Positions 32,036-43,242 of a DNA stretch of 64,000 nt are shown one piece after another. The notes beneath the pieces were generated by a model. It saw only the letters and a list, made by a program, of their open reading frames with translations. It had not been told where the DNA came from and did no database searches. Source of the stretch: Halospina denitrificans (GTDB lineage Bacteria; Pseudomonadota; Gammaproteobacteria; Pseudomonadales; Oleiphilaceae). Location of the stretch: positions 124,001-188,000 of the forward strand of contig NZ_SOAX01000001.1 of the NCBI RefSeq assembly GCF_004364635.1. The letters run 5' to 3'. Made by a program: the position numbers and the translations under genes. The stretch's first letter is position 1. Each line of letters begins with the position of its first letter.

Positions 32036-33334
32036 TCAGCCCTCATCAAGGTCCTTGAGCGCGTTGATGAGTGTGCTGGTATCGGGGTCCAGCTCTTCAT
32101 CATGAAGCTGGAGCCCGTCCTCAAGAAAGGTCCCCAGGTCGATGCCATAGGCGCCAATGGGCAGTTCACGACTGATCCTGTAGGGCTCGCCGGAAGCCAG
32201 TTCATCCCGGCGGCGGAGATCCACAACCCGCTGGCGACAGGGCTCGCCGTCGGGATCACGCACCACCAGCACCCGGGGACGAAGCCGGTTCAGTGCGTAG
32301 GTGGTGATCACGATCCCGGCCTCACCGCTGTTGAGCTCCACCAGGGAACCGGCCGGATAGACGCCAATGCACTGGATGAAATCAAGCGCCAGGTTTTCAT
32401 CGAACTGGTCGCCCCGGCCCTGGTAGATGATGTCCAAAGCTTCCTTGGAGGAATGCGCCTGTTCAAAGGAACGCTCACTGGTGATGGCGTCATAGGCATC
32501 GAGGATGGCGATGATTTTCGCGAAGTAGGGGATCTGGTGGGCAATCAGCCCGCGCGGATAGCCACTGCCGTTCATGTGCTCATGGTGGGAGTGGGCAACA
32601 TCCACGGCAACCGGGTCGAGGCCTTTGACACTCATCAGTATGCGACTTCCATGAGTGGGATGTTCGCGCATCACCCGCCTCTCGTCCTCGGTCAACGGAT
32701 CCGACTTTTTCAGGATTTCGGCGGGAATCCGCATCTTGCCGACGTCAAGGACCAGGCCGCTGAGGGCGAGCTTTTCGATCTCTCCCGGAAGCAGCCCCAG
32801 ATGGCGGCCGAATATGGCCGCCAGGATACAGACGTTCATGCCGTGCTGGGCGGTATAATCATCCTTGGTGCGCATCTGTACAAGGATCTGCAGTGCATCC
32901 TGGTTGCGCATGACGCTGTCGACACAACTCTTGACCACCTGGGTCGCCCGGCGCACATCAATGGCGCGGTCCATGCGCGCGCTCTGCATGATTTCCTCGG
33001 CCATGGCACGGGTGTTCTGGTAGGCTTCGCGCGCGCTGGGCAGTTCCGATTCCATGTCGACCGTGGCCAGGCGGGGCACCTGGCGCTTGCGGCGGGCCAC
33101 ACCGGCAAGGCCACGGGCGCGTCGATCGACAACCTCCTGGCCTTCCACATACACATAGCGGCACTGTTCCTGCAGCGCCTCAATGTCAGCAGCGTGCCGG
33201 ATCACGAAGCCCTGCACCGGAAAGCTGGTTTCAAGCCATGGCCGGTCAAGGCGGGTGACCGACATGCCAAGCTGGAGCTCGGTGACGGACATCCTTATTT
33301 CAACAAGTTCGGTCTGATCCATGGTGTTGCGCAT
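32036..33334 (-). CDS. HD-GYP domain protein with altered HD motif
   Basis: A 432-aa protein of the family that hydrolyses cyclic di-GMP. An N-terminal DUF3391-like region (about residues 10-90) is followed by the HD-GYP domain: H164 in QHGMNVCILAA, then L196-D197-V-G-K in SGLVLDVGKMRIP where the family has His-Asp, then EHPTHG, HSHHEHMNGSGYPRGL and later FDENLALDFIQCIG. The His to Leu change is in the codon at 32747-32749 (CTT in sense). The start is uncertain: ATGs at 33334, 33322 and 33292 are possible and none has a strong ribosome site. It is divergent from mltB. Reduced or altered catalysis is inferred. Confidence 0.85.
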   Translation of the reverse strand: MRNTMDQTELVEIRMSVTELQLGMSVTRLDRPWLETSFPVQGFVIRHAADIEALQEQCRYVYVEGQEVVDRRARGLAGVARRKRQVPRLATVDMESELPSAREAYQNTRAMAEEIMQSARMDRAIDVRRATQVVKSCVDSVMRNQDALQILVQMRTKDDYTAQHGMNVCILAAIFGRHLGLLPGEIEKLALSGLVLDVGKMRIPAEILKKSDPLTEDERRVMREHPTHGSRILMSVKGLDPVAVDVAHSHHEHMNGSGYPRGLIAHQIPYFAKIIAILDAYDAITSERSFEQAHSSKEALDIIYQGRGDQFDENLALDFIQCIGVYPAGSLVELNSGEAGIVITTYALNRLRPRVLVVRDPDGEPCRQRVVDLRRRDELASGEPYRISRELPIGAYGIDLGTFLEDGLQLHDEELDPDTSTLINALKDLDEG

Positions 33335-33440
33335 TACATTACTGTAGGCCGTTGATTGATATTAACAGGCATGATCTATCGACACACCTGCGGTTTCGTG
33401 GAGAATGAAGGCCGTACCCAATCGAAAAAGGATCGTCTTA

Positions 33441-34634
33441 ATGCGCCTTAAACAGGCCCCTTTGCTGGCTCTGGCCGTGGGACTATTATCCGTTTCCTCA
33501 ATCGCCCATGCCAGTTTTGATGAATGCGTTGCCAATCTGCAGAAGCGCGCCACCGAGGAAGGCATCTCCGAGGAGACCGCCACGCAGGTGTTGAGTAAGG
33601 TTGAGCAGATTGACCGGGTCCTGGAGCTTGACCGTAAACAACCGGAATTCACCGCTTCCTTCCACGACTATTTCACCAAGCGCGTCACTGAACAGCGAGT
33701 GGAGCGCGGACGGGAGCTGCTCGAAGAGCATGAGCAACTGCTGCAGGACATAACGGCCGAGACCGGTGTTCCGGGTCACTACCTCATCGCATTCTGGGGA
33801 CTGGAAACCAACTTTGGTTCCTATACCGGCAATATGTCCGTGCCCTCGTCACTCACCACCCTCGCCTGCGATCAGCGCCGCAGCGATTACTTCACCAGAG
33901 AGCTGATGAACGCGCTGCGGATTCTGGACCGGGGCGATATCAGTCCCGAACAGATGGAAGGCTCCTGGGCCGGTGCCATGGGCCAGATGCAGTTCATGCC
34001 CTCGGTTTATCTCAAGCACGCGGTGGATGCGGATGGTTCCGGTAAGGCTGATCTCTGGCGCAGCATTCCGGATGCGCTGACCTCCGCAGGCCATTTCCTC
34101 GAATCCATGGGATGGAACCGGAACGAGCGCTGGGGCCGTGAGGTGCTGTTGCCCGAGGGCTTCGATTACAGTCAGGCCCAGGGACGCAGCGATGAGCGTC
34201 CTCTGTCCGAATGGCGCGATATGGGGTTGCGCAATGCCTTTGGCGGTGAGCTCCCGGTTGCCGACATGGAAGCCTCGCTCCTTCTGCCCGCCGGGCATCA
34301 GGGGCCGGCTTTCCTGGTGTATGACAACTTCAGGGTGATCATGGGCTGGAACCGCTCGGAATTCTACGCGCTGGCAGTCGGTCAGTTGGCGAACCGCATT
34401 GCCGGTGGCGGCCCGCTCCAGCAACCGCCGCCCGATCACCCGCCACTGAGTCTTGATCAGGTCGAAGCCCTGCAGGCGGCCCTGAATGAACGTGGCCATG
34501 ACGCCGGCCCCGTGGATGGCATCCTGGGATCCGGCACGCGCAACGCGCTCAGGGCCTTCCAGGAACAGGCCGGGCTGCGGGCTGACGGCTACCCGGACCC
34601 GGAATTACTGGAGCGACTCGGGGTCACTGACTGA
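33441..34634 (+). CDS. mltB: Lytic murein transglycosylase B-type with peptidoglycan-binding domain
   Basis: Cleaves the glycan strand of peptidoglycan to form anhydromuramyl ends. It is 397 aa with signal peptide RLKQAPLLALAVGLLSVSSI; the catalytic Glu is E122 in FWGLETNFGSYTG. GAMGQMQFMPSVYLKHAVD is the family motif. A C-terminal PG_binding_1 domain contains LQAALNERGHDAGPVDGILG. No lipobox is visible, so it is probably soluble in the periplasm. The ATG at 33441 has AAGGA upstream and starts the signal peptide; the frame beginning at 33405 is less likely. Neighbouring cell-wall genes (lpoB-like, glmS, glmU) fit the role. Confidence 0.9.
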   Translation: MRLKQAPLLALAVGLLSVSSIAHASFDECVANLQKRATEEGISEETATQVLSKVEQIDRVLELDRKQPEFTASFHDYFTKRVTEQRVERGRELLEEHEQLLQDITAETGVPGHYLIAFWGLETNFGSYTGNMSVPSSLTTLACDQRRSDYFTRELMNALRILDRGDISPEQMEGSWAGAMGQMQFMPSVYLKHAVDADGSGKADLWRSIPDALTSAGHFLESMGWNRNERWGREVLLPEGFDYSQAQGRSDERPLSEWRDMGLRNAFGGELPVADMEASLLLPAGHQGPAFLVYDNFRVIMGWNRSEFYALAVGQLANRIAGGGPLQQPPPDHPPLSLDQVEALQAALNERGHDAGPVDGILGSGTRNALRAFQEQAGLRADGYPDPELLERLGVTD

Positions 34635-34676
34635 ACCGTGGATGCGGCCAACCGGGACACCATTAGGCGGGACCGG

Positions 34677-35294
34677 TTACCAGGGAACGGAGCTGTTACT
34701 GCCGCGTTTGATGATGGGTGTCTCGTTTTCCCATACGGCCAGGCCGTCGCGCAGGTCCGTAAGCACCAGCTGGAAGTAGTATTCCACCTGCTGTGTATTG
34801 GAATCACGCTTGATGTTGCGCTGCATGATCTTGCCGGAAAGGCCATAGTCAGGGCTGATGAGGGTGCCCTTATCCACCTTGGTGTCCTCCCGGAATTCGT
34901 CCGAACCCCGCAGGCGACGAACCTCATCGATCAGCTCGTCCTGAACGCCCTCGGAGGAAACGGCGGAGGTTGTGACCACCTTGCCGCTCTGTAGCAGCTC
35001 CACCCGGATCTTGCGCACCAGCTGGTCCGTGTCGAAACGCTGCATGGTGTCATTGGTGATCCGTGACACCGCCATGACATACCGCCGCCCCTCGGGGTGG
35101 TCAAGCTGACCGGAGGTGAGCATGGATTCCACCGCCTTCATGGCGGCGTGCTCGAAATCACGGTAATCGAGTTCCAGGGTGGTGTCGGCGTCGTCCGTCT
35201 GGCGGTCAACAATAACCGTGCGCTGGGCACAGCCGGCCAGGGCCAGGGCGGCCAGCAACAACATAATAAGTAGCAGTCTGTGGATCCCCATCAA
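34677..35294 (-). CDS. lpoB: LpoB-like outer-membrane lipoprotein, penicillin-binding protein activator
   Basis: A 205-aa lipoprotein with signal peptide and lipobox LALAGC (Cys22). The region DYRDFEHAAMKAVESMLTSG, ending with VEYYFQLVLTDLRDGLAVWENE, follows the LpoB pattern; LpoB reaches through peptidoglycan to stimulate PBP1b. The start overlaps the stop of the preceding ycfL-like gene by four bases, suggesting coupling in the order COG3014-like, ycfL-like, lpoB-like. It is convergent with mltB. The E. coli partnership with PBP1b is known; its partner here is inferred. Confidence 0.85.
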   Translation of the reverse strand: MMGIHRLLLIMLLLAALALAGCAQRTVIVDRQTDDADTTLELDYRDFEHAAMKAVESMLTSGQLDHPEGRRYVMAVSRITNDTMQRFDTDQLVRKIRVELLQSGKVVTTSAVSSEGVQDELIDEVRRLRGSDEFREDTKVDKGTLISPDYGLSGKIMQRNIKRDSNTQQVEYYFQLVLTDLRDGLAVWENETPIIKRGSNSSVPW

Positions 35295-35668
35295 CGCGGC
35301 CTCTCCTCTATGTAAAGACGAAAATCAGTGACTTCCTCTTTGGGGGCGACGCCACTGATGGTGAAATGTCGCAACCCGGCGGCGGAGACAGGCATCTGTC
35401 GGGACATGCCCGTCTGGACCTGCCGCCCCTCCCCATCGAGCCAGTCGAACCGGTAATTCATCAGGATAACCGAGTCGAGGCGGTTACGCGCGGTGAGCTG
35501 GACCTCCAGCAACCCGGAATCGGCACGGCGAACATGCAGATCCTGCACTTCAATCCAGCCGGTCAGGCCGCCATCCAGATAGACCTGTTCCGGCGTGTCG
35601 GTGCTGGCACAACCGCCGAGCACCAGTGCTGCCAATAGAACACCAAGCCATTTGTGTTGAGTACCCAT
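35291..35668 (-). CDS. ycfL: YcfL-like (DUF1425) lipoprotein
   Basis: A 125-aa lipoprotein with signal peptide and lipobox VLGGC (Cys20). The body (LTARNRLDSVILMNYRFDWLDGEGRQVQ) is the DUF1425 beta-rich fold. In E. coli ycfL is beside lpoB, and here it overlaps the lpoB-like gene by four bases. Function is unknown; conserved linkage with the PBP activator suggests an outer-membrane or cell-wall role. Confidence 0.82.
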   Translation of the reverse strand: MGTQHKWLGVLLAALVLGGCASTDTPEQVYLDGGLTGWIEVQDLHVRRADSGLLEVQLTARNRLDSVILMNYRFDWLDGEGRQVQTGMSRQMPVSAAGLRHFTISGVAPKEEVTDFRLYIEERPR

Positions 35669-35680
35669 GCCGTATCCTCA

Positions 35681-37150
35681 TCAGTCGGCGGAAAGGGGGA
35701 TAACCTCGATCAGGGGGTCAGCCGCGACACTGGGTTGGCGGACCCAGACCATGACAAACCGGTTGTCCGGGAGCTCCAGCGCATGGGACTCGCCGTTGAA
35801 CCTCAGCTGGACGGGCTCACCCTGTGTCCACCCGGACCGGGCGATCGCAAATTCACGGGGCAGGCTCGACCAGATGCGTGTATCCGCCTGGGTTCCCACC
35901 AGCTGGTAGATCAAACCCAGAAAACCCGCGAAGTCCCCAAAACGTCGCCGCAACTGGTACTGCAACAGGGTCCGCGTGACCGAGGCCGCCACGGCCCTGG
36001 TTACAATGCGGGGCAGTTCGTAGGAGAACTCCGTGCTGACAACCGCTTCCATGCTGCTCAGCAGTTCGGTGCTAACGTCTTCTTCACGGCCGCTCTCAAG
36101 CTGCAATGGCGATGAAACCCCCAGTCGATAGCGTAACACCGGGTAGGCAAAACCGGTATAGATAGTCGTGGTTCCGGAGTGCCGGAGCGCGACCGGAACC
36201 TGAATCCGACGCTCCACCTTGACCGGGCCCAGGCCCTTTTCATAGAGCACCCAGACAGTGCGCGGCAGTCCCGCGTGGCGGCGGCGTCCGGCCGCAAGAT
36301 CCTCGGCCCACTGGTAATCCGCCCTGACCCAGGGATTGCCCGGGACCATACCCGAGGCCCGCTCCAGCGCCTGGGCGGCGCGCTCAAAATCCCCCGGCGC
36401 TTCAGCACGGGTCATCAGGAAGAGGCCCTCCAGCCAGGTGGCCAGCGGATTGACGTAGTCCGGATAGACCGACCAGCGCGAGAGCTGCTCGTACTCCTCA
36501 TCCAGTGCGTCATGCGCCCGGCTCAGCGTTGCCCCCATGTCGGCCTCCGGCGTTTCTGAGCCACTTTCCGCCAGGGCTCGCTGTTCTGCGCGGATCTGCT
36601 CGGAGAAGGCGTCAACCGCGCGTCGCTGGCGATCCCTGGCGCGGTTCAATTCCACCCGGGCATTGGCCGGCTCTCCCAGGGCAAGAAACCCCAGGGCCTT
36701 GTAACTGTTCACCATGATGGCGTCGTACAGAGTGCCCCGGTAGGGACGGCTGGCGTCGTTGGTGATCAGTGCCCCGGTGGTACTCAACCAGCGCGACAGG
36801 GCACCTTCCTCATCATAGACCCGGAAGAACGCCTCCGTGGTATCGAAAAGCCGGATCGCTTCCTGATGGTCTCCGGCGGCCTGGAGAGCGCTGGCACGCT
36901 GGAGCGTCCAGAGCAGGCTGGTGCCCTCGTTGTAGCCACCGCCGCCCCTGCGGGCGGCGAATGCAGCCGCCTCCTGATAATTCCCGGCACTATAGCGCCC
37001 ATCGAAATCGGCCTGGTTCCCGGCCTGGCGCCAGGCGCAGCCGGACAGTAGCGGGGGCACCAGGAAGCTGATGAGCAGCCCGGTGATCCACGCTTGCGGG
37101 AAGGCGCTATTCCACCGTGACACTCTTGGCCAGGTTACGGGGCTGGTCAA
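35681..37150 (-). CDS. COG3014-like lipoprotein with TPR-like repeats
   Basis: A 489-aa predicted outer-membrane lipoprotein. A leader ends in the lipobox PLLSGC (Cys38 counted from the first possible codon). The N-terminal half is helical and TPR-like ([38 protein letters not shown]); the second half is beta-rich. The longest frame begins at TTG 37150, overlapping glmS by 44 bases; a GTG at 37123 would overlap by 17. Either way it overlaps glmS and is 12 bases before the ycfL-like gene, making a glmU-glmS-lipoprotein-ycfL-lpoB series. Function is unknown; context suggests cell-envelope work. Confidence 0.78.
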   Translation of the reverse strand: MTSPVTWPRVSRWNSAFPQAWITGLLISFLVPPLLSGCAWRQAGNQADFDGRYSAGNYQEAAAFAARRGGGGYNEGTSLLWTLQRASALQAAGDHQEAIRLFDTTEAFFRVYDEEGALSRWLSTTGALITNDASRPYRGTLYDAIMVNSYKALGFLALGEPANARVELNRARDRQRRAVDAFSEQIRAEQRALAESGSETPEADMGATLSRAHDALDEEYEQLSRWSVYPDYVNPLATWLEGLFLMTRAEAPGDFERAAQALERASGMVPGNPWVRADYQWAEDLAAGRRRHAGLPRTVWVLYEKGLGPVKVERRIQVPVALRHSGTTTIYTGFAYPVLRYRLGVSSPLQLESGREEDVSTELLSSMEAVVSTEFSYELPRIVTRAVAASVTRTLLQYQLRRRFGDFAGFLGLIYQLVGTQADTRIWSSLPREFAIARSGWTQGEPVQLRFNGESHALELPDNRFVMVWVRQPSVAADPLIEVIPLSAD

Positions 37151-38939
37151 CGTCGGTCCCCTTCAGGACGGCCACATGATAGGACAGCAGCTGCAACGGC
37201 AGGGTACAGAGCATGGGCGCAAGGATGGGGTCGGTGTGGGGAATCGTCATCACATGGGTTCCCTCGCTATCGGTCATCGCCGTCTCGTCATCGGCGAAGA
37301 CGAAAAGCTCACCACCGCGGGCACGTACCTCCTGGAGGTTGGACTTGAGTTTCTCCAGCAGGTCATTGCTTGGTGCCACGGTCACCACTGGCATTTCACT
37401 GTCGACCAGGGCCAGGGGCCCATGCTTGAGTTCACCGGCGGGGTAGGCCTCTGCATGGATATAGGAGATTTCCTTGAGCTTGAGGGCCCCTTCCATGGCG
37501 ATGGGATAAAGGGAGCCACGACCCAGGAAAAGACTGTGATGCTTGTCCACGAATGCCTCGGAGAGGGCCTCGATCTGGGCATTGAGCCCGAGGATCTGCT
37601 CCATCTGGTGCGGGATTTGGTGCAGGGCGGCCACCAGTTCGGCTTCGCGGGTCTCCGGGAGACCGTTATGACGGGCCAGCGCCAGCGTAAACATGAACAG
37701 CGCCGTGAGCTGGGTCGTGAAGGCCTTGGTTGAGGCCACCCCGATTTCCGGGCCCGCATGCGTCATGATCACCAGGTCGGATTCGCGCACCAGTGAACTT
37801 CCCGGCACGTTGCAGATGGCAAGCGCGGCCCGGAAACCAGCGTCCCGTGCCTGGCGCAGCGCAGCCAGTGTATCGGCGGTTTCGCCGGACTGGGAGATGG
37901 TGAGGAAAAGCGTTCCGTCCTGGATCACATGCTTGCGGTAACGGAATTCCGAGGCCACTTCCACGCTGCAGGAAATACCAGCCAGCTCCTCGATCCAGTA
38001 ACGGGCGACCATGCCCGCATGGAAGCTGGTACCGCAGGCAACGATCTGCACATGGCGGATATCGCCCAGCAGTTCGGACGCCTCGGTGCCCAGCGCCCGT
38101 TCCAGCACTCTGGACTCGGTAACCCGTCCTTCCAGGGTAGCCCTGATCACATCCGGCTGCTCATGGATCTCCTTGAGCATAAAGTGGCGGTACTGACCTT
38201 TCTCAACCGCATCCGCACTGTGCTCAAAACGATTGATGGGGCGCTCAACGGATTTGCCGTCCCTGTCGGTAATCCGCACCGAATCGCTGCGAACCAGTGC
38301 CGTATCGCCCTCGGCCAGGTAGATGAAGCGATCCGTGACCGGAAGCAGGGCGAGCTGGTCCGAGGCCACGAAATGCTCGCCAATGCCCACACCAATGACC
38401 AGGGGGCTGCCCTGGCGGGCAACCAGCAGGGATTCGGGTTCATCCGCGTGCATGACGGCAAGGGCATAGGCACCGTGGACAAGGGCTACGGCCCGGTGGA
38501 AGGCCTCGGTAAGGTTGGCCGCCTTGCGGTATTCCCGCTCAATAAGGTGGGCGACCACTTCCGTATCCGTTTCCGATGCAAACTCGAACCCTTCACCCTG
38601 GAGCTCGGATCTCAGGGTCTCGAAATTCTCGATGATTCCGTTATGTACAACCGCAAGCCGATCACCGGACATGTGGGGATGGGCGTTCTGGGCGGAGGGT
38701 TTGCCGTGGGTCGCCCAGCGGGTATGGGCAATGCCCATGTGGCCTTTTGGCGGGTCATTGGTGATCGCTTCTTCCAGGGCCGCGACCTTGCCCACTTCAC
38801 GCTGGCGTTGGATGACGCCCCGATCATCCAGAACGGCGAGGCCCGCGGAGTCATAGCCGCGATACTCCAGCCGCTTCAGTCCCTCCAGCAGGATACCCTG
38901 AACATTTCGTTGGGCAACCGCTCCGACAATTCCACACAT
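37107..38939 (-). CDS. glmS: Glucosamine-6-phosphate synthase (glutamine-fructose-6-phosphate transaminase)
   Basis: Makes glucosamine-6-phosphate from fructose-6-phosphate and glutamine, the entry to UDP-GlcNAc. It is 610 aa. The N-terminal [14 protein letters not shown] starts with the nucleophilic Cys after Met removal; [16 protein letters not shown] follows. Two SIS sugar-phosphate domains include [26 protein letters not shown] and the C-terminal [18 protein letters not shown] lies before the ATG. It begins 2 bases after the glmU stop, so they form an operon. No GlmS ribozyme was recognised, as expected in a gammaproteobacterium. Confidence 0.97.
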   Translation of the reverse strand: MCGIVGAVAQRNVQGILLEGLKRLEYRGYDSAGLAVLDDRGVIQRQREVGKVAALEEAITNDPPKGHMGIAHTRWATHGKPSAQNAHPHMSGDRLAVVHNGIIENFETLRSELQGEGFEFASETDTEVVAHLIEREYRKAANLTEAFHRAVALVHGAYALAVMHADEPESLLVARQGSPLVIGVGIGEHFVASDQLALLPVTDRFIYLAEGDTALVRSDSVRITDRDGKSVERPINRFEHSADAVEKGQYRHFMLKEIHEQPDVIRATLEGRVTESRVLERALGTEASELLGDIRHVQIVACGTSFHAGMVARYWIEELAGISCSVEVASEFRYRKHVIQDGTLFLTISQSGETADTLAALRQARDAGFRAALAICNVPGSSLVRESDLVIMTHAGPEIGVASTKAFTTQLTALFMFTLALARHNGLPETREAELVAALHQIPHQMEQILGLNAQIEALSEAFVDKHHSLFLGRGSLYPIAMEGALKLKEISYIHAEAYPAGELKHGPLALVDSEMPVVTVAPSNDLLEKLKSNLQEVRARGGELFVFADDETAMTDSEGTHVMTIPHTDPILAPMLCTLPLQLLSYHVAVLKGTDVDQPRNLAKSVTVE

Positions 38940-38941
38940 CG

Positions 38942-40330
38942 TTATTCGTCTCCCTGATTCCCGTTGCTCTCCGGCACGGATCGCCAATCCGCAATATTGC
39001 GTTGTTTTCCGCGCGCGACGGCAAGCTCCCCGTCACCCACATCGCGGGTTATGGTGGAGCCGGCACCCACAATGCTGTTGATTCCCAGGGTAACCGGAGC
39101 AACCAGTGATGTATTGGAACCGATAAAGGCCCCCTCATGCACCATGGTATGGTGCTTGTTAACACCATCGTAATTGCAGGTAATGGTGCCTGCCCCCACA
39201 TTGACCCCGCCTTCCAGGGTGGTATCCCCAATATAACTCAGGTGGTTCACTTTGGAACCGGGACCAATGGAGGCTTTCTTGGTTTCGACGAAGTTGCCGA
39301 TGCGGGCGCCTTCGGAGACCAGGGTGCCAGGCCGCAGTCGGGCGAAGGGCCCGATCGTTGCGCCCTCATCGACACGGGCCTGCTCCACAATGGAATTGGC
39401 CTCAATCCGCACATTCCGAGCAATACGACAGTCCCGAAGAACCACATTGGGGCCTACGGAAACGCCATTGGCCAGGGTGACGTGGCCCTCAATGACCACG
39501 TTCACGTCCAGGTGAATGTCCTGACCGGTTTCGAGCTCACCACGCACGTCGATGCGTTCGGGATCGGCCAGGGTGACACCACCGGCCATGAGTTCATCGG
39601 CGATACAGCGCTGGAACCAGCGCTCAAGCATTGCAAGCTGCTGGCGATTGTTGACGCCCTGAACTTCCTCCGGGCTCACCGGCTGCGCCACCTCCACGGT
39701 CAATCCTTCCTGGTCCGCCAGGGCGATGATATCGGTAAGGTAGTATTCACCCTGCGCGTTATTGGCGGAGAGGGCCGGTAACCACTGCTTCAGGCGCGCG
39801 GCTGGCGCGCCGAGAATACCCGTATTGACCTCGTTGATTACCTTCTGCGCCTCGGAAGCATCCTTCTCCTCAACAATAGCGCGAACTGATCCCCTGTCAT
39901 TCCTCAGTATGCGCCCGTAACCAGTCGGGCTTTCCAGAGTTACGGTGAGCAGCCCCAGAGTCCTGTCGTCGATCACATCGCTCAGACGCTGGAGGGTTGA
40001 AGTTGCCGTCAGGGGGACATCGCCATAAAGCACCAGGACCCGCGCCGGTTCGGGGATGCCGGGCAAGGCCTGGGCAACCGCGTGGCCGGTTCCCAGTTGC
40101 TCATGCTGGACCACCCACTCAATGTCGGTTCCAGGCGTCGCGTCGCACACTCTGTCGGCACCATGGCCGATCACCACATGCAGTCCGTCCGGAGTCAGGG
40201 CTCTGGCGGCGTCAATAACATGGTGAAGCAGGGGACGACCGGCGAGAGAGTGCAGAACCTTGGGCAGATCGGACTTCATCCGGGATCCCTGACCCGCGGC
40301 CAGGATCACAATATGCAGAGGCGCTGTCAT
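38942..40330 (-). CDS. glmU: Bifunctional GlmU (uridyltransferase and acetyltransferase)
   Basis: Carries out the last two steps to UDP-GlcNAc: acetylation of glucosamine-1-phosphate, then uridylation. It is 462 aa (E. coli 456). The N-terminal nucleotidyltransferase begins [20 protein letters not shown], and the C-terminal left-handed beta-helix carries the hexapeptide repeats and the [19 protein letters not shown] region. AAGGAG is a strong ribosome site. It follows the ATP synthase operon on the same strand but is separated from atpC by a large hairpin (40352-40404). Confidence 0.97.
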   Translation of the reverse strand: MTAPLHIVILAAGQGSRMKSDLPKVLHSLAGRPLLHHVIDAARALTPDGLHVVIGHGADRVCDATPGTDIEWVVQHEQLGTGHAVAQALPGIPEPARVLVLYGDVPLTATSTLQRLSDVIDDRTLGLLTVTLESPTGYGRILRNDRGSVRAIVEEKDASEAQKVINEVNTGILGAPAARLKQWLPALSANNAQGEYYLTDIIALADQEGLTVEVAQPVSPEEVQGVNNRQQLAMLERWFQRCIADELMAGGVTLADPERIDVRGELETGQDIHLDVNVVIEGHVTLANGVSVGPNVVLRDCRIARNVRIEANSIVEQARVDEGATIGPFARLRPGTLVSEGARIGNFVETKKASIGPGSKVNHLSYIGDTTLEGGVNVGAGTITCNYDGVNKHHTMVHEGAFIGSNTSLVAPVTLGINSIVGAGSTITRDVGDGELAVARGKQRNIADWRSVPESNGNQGDE

Positions 40331-40351
40331 GCGGCCTTTCTCCTTAAAGCA

Positions 40352-40404
40352 GAAAACCGCATTGGATAATGCCCTCTAACAGGCATCATCAGCAATGCGG
40401 TTTC
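40352..40404 (-). terminator. Two-stem hairpin between atpC and glmU
   Basis: GAAAACCGCATTG pairs with CAATGCGGTTTC, and inside it GATAATGCC pairs with GGCATCATC with one mismatch. On the transcribed strand the stem ends in GGTTTTCTGC, a partial T-run, and stops about 10 bases before the glmU ribosome site. It can end the atp transcript or act as an attenuator for glmUS. Confidence 0.7.
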
Positions 40405-40440
40405 AGTAAACAACCTGCAGGAATTGGGACGGGCCCGGGA

Positions 40441-40863
40441 TTAACGCTTCTTCCTGCGGAGCTTTTCCAGGGTGCGCAGTTGCGCCGCCGCTTCCGCCAG
40501 CCGGGCAGCCGCTCGCGAGTAGTCCACTTCGCTGCTGCGATTGGCCATTTCGCGTTCGGCTTCGTCCCTCGCCTGTTTCGCGGCCGCTTCGTCCATATCA
40601 TGGGCGCGCTGCGCGGTATCGGCGAGGATCGAAATGTGATGGGGCTGCACTTCCAGGTAGCCTCCGGAGACGAAATAGACTTCCTCTGCTCCATCTTCCG
40701 TCTTGATGTTCACCGGCCCCGGCGCAAGCCCGGTGAGCATGGGGGCGTGGCCCGCCATGACACCGAGTTCCCCATTGGAAGCTGTCGCGGTCAGCATCTC
40801 CACCTTGCCGCTGAAGATGTTTTCCTGCGCGCTCACAATGTCACACTGTACTGTGTTCGCCAT
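40441..40863 (-). CDS. atpC: ATP synthase epsilon subunit
   Basis: Regulatory subunit of the F1 central stalk, 140 aa. The N-terminal beta sandwich (VQCDIVSAQENIFSGKVEML, NGELGVMAGHAPMLTGL) and C-terminal helices (RDEAEREMANRSSEVDYSRA) have normal length. It is the last gene of the atp operon, 33 bases after atpD. Confidence 0.96.
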   Translation of the reverse strand: MANTVQCDIVSAQENIFSGKVEMLTATASNGELGVMAGHAPMLTGLAPGPVNIKTEDGAEEVYFVSGGYLEVQPHHISILADTAQRAHDMDEAAAKQARDEAEREMANRSSEVDYSRAAARLAEAAAQLRTLEKLRRKKR

Positions 40864-40896
40864 TGGTTACGCCTCTCTCTGTCGGGAATGGAATGA

Positions 40897-42303
<1,407 letters not shown>

Positions 42304-42321
42304 TCAGTATTCGGTATCGCC

Positions 42322-43182
42322 TTAAACGGCGGCTGCACCACTGACGATTTCGGAAATTTCCTGGGTAATGTTGGCCTGACGGGCCTTGTTGTACTCGGTC
42401 TTGAGATCGTCGATGATATCGCCCGCATTGTCCGTCGCACTCTTCATGGCGATCATGCGCGCGGCCTGCTCGCAGGCGATGTTCTCGACCACACCCTGGT
42501 ACACCTGTGATTCCACGTAACGAATCAGCAGTCCGTCCAACAACGTCCTCGGATCCGGTTCGTAGATGTAGTCCCAGCGGTACTTGCCCTCAGGCTCCGC
42601 TTCCGCCTGCAGCGGCAGGAGCTGCTCGATCTGTGGCTCCTGGGTCATGGTGTTCACAAAGCGGTTGAACACCAGGTAGAGACGGTCGATTGTGCCGTCA
42701 CGATAGGCATCAAGCATCACCTTCACGGTCCCGATCAGCTCTTCGGCGGAAGGCCTGTCGCCGATCTGGCTCTGGGATGCCACCTTGTTGCCGCCAACAC
42801 TGTTCAGGAAGACACTGCCTTTCTGACCAATGGTACAGAAATCCGATGGAACGCCCTTTTCGTGCCAGGCACGACTGTCCTTGAGCATCTGCTTGAACAG
42901 GTTGTTGTTCAGACCACCACAGAGACCCCGATCCGTGGAAACGACGATGTAGCCCACCCGGTTGGCGGGACGCGCTTCCATGAAAGGATGGCGGTAGTCC
43001 GAGTCCGCCTCGGCCAGATAACCGATCACGTCCCGGATCTTCCGGGCATAGGGGCGGGTGAGCTCCATGCGATCGTGAGCCTTACGCATCTTGCTCGCCG
43101 CGACCATTTCCATGGCGCTGGTGATCTTCTGCGTATTCTGGATGCTGGAGATCTGAGTACGTATTTCTTTTCCGCTGGCCAT
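42322..43182 (-). CDS. atpG: ATP synthase gamma subunit
   Basis: Rotating central shaft of F1, 286 aa. The N-terminal coiled coil starts [20 protein letters not shown], and the C-terminal helix has [20 protein letters not shown], which packs in the alpha-beta barrel. Position between atpA and atpD is standard. Confidence 0.97.
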   Translation of the reverse strand: MASGKEIRTQISSIQNTQKITSAMEMVAASKMRKAHDRMELTRPYARKIRDVIGYLAEADSDYRHPFMEARPANRVGYIVVSTDRGLCGGLNNNLFKQMLKDSRAWHEKGVPSDFCTIGQKGSVFLNSVGGNKVASQSQIGDRPSAEELIGTVKVMLDAYRDGTIDRLYLVFNRFVNTMTQEPQIEQLLPLQAEAEPEGKYRWDYIYEPDPRTLLDGLLIRYVESQVYQGVVENIACEQAARMIAMKSATDNAGDIIDDLKTEYNKARQANITQEISEIVSGAAAV

Positions 43183-43242
43183 GATTCAGTGCCTTTTCCG
43201 GTTAATCGCTCAGTCACGGTGCCGGGCCCTAAGGCCCGGATA

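Noticed and set aside
37929-38957. 342-codon open frame opposite glmS
   Set aside because: Antisense shadow; glmS is unambiguous on the other strand.
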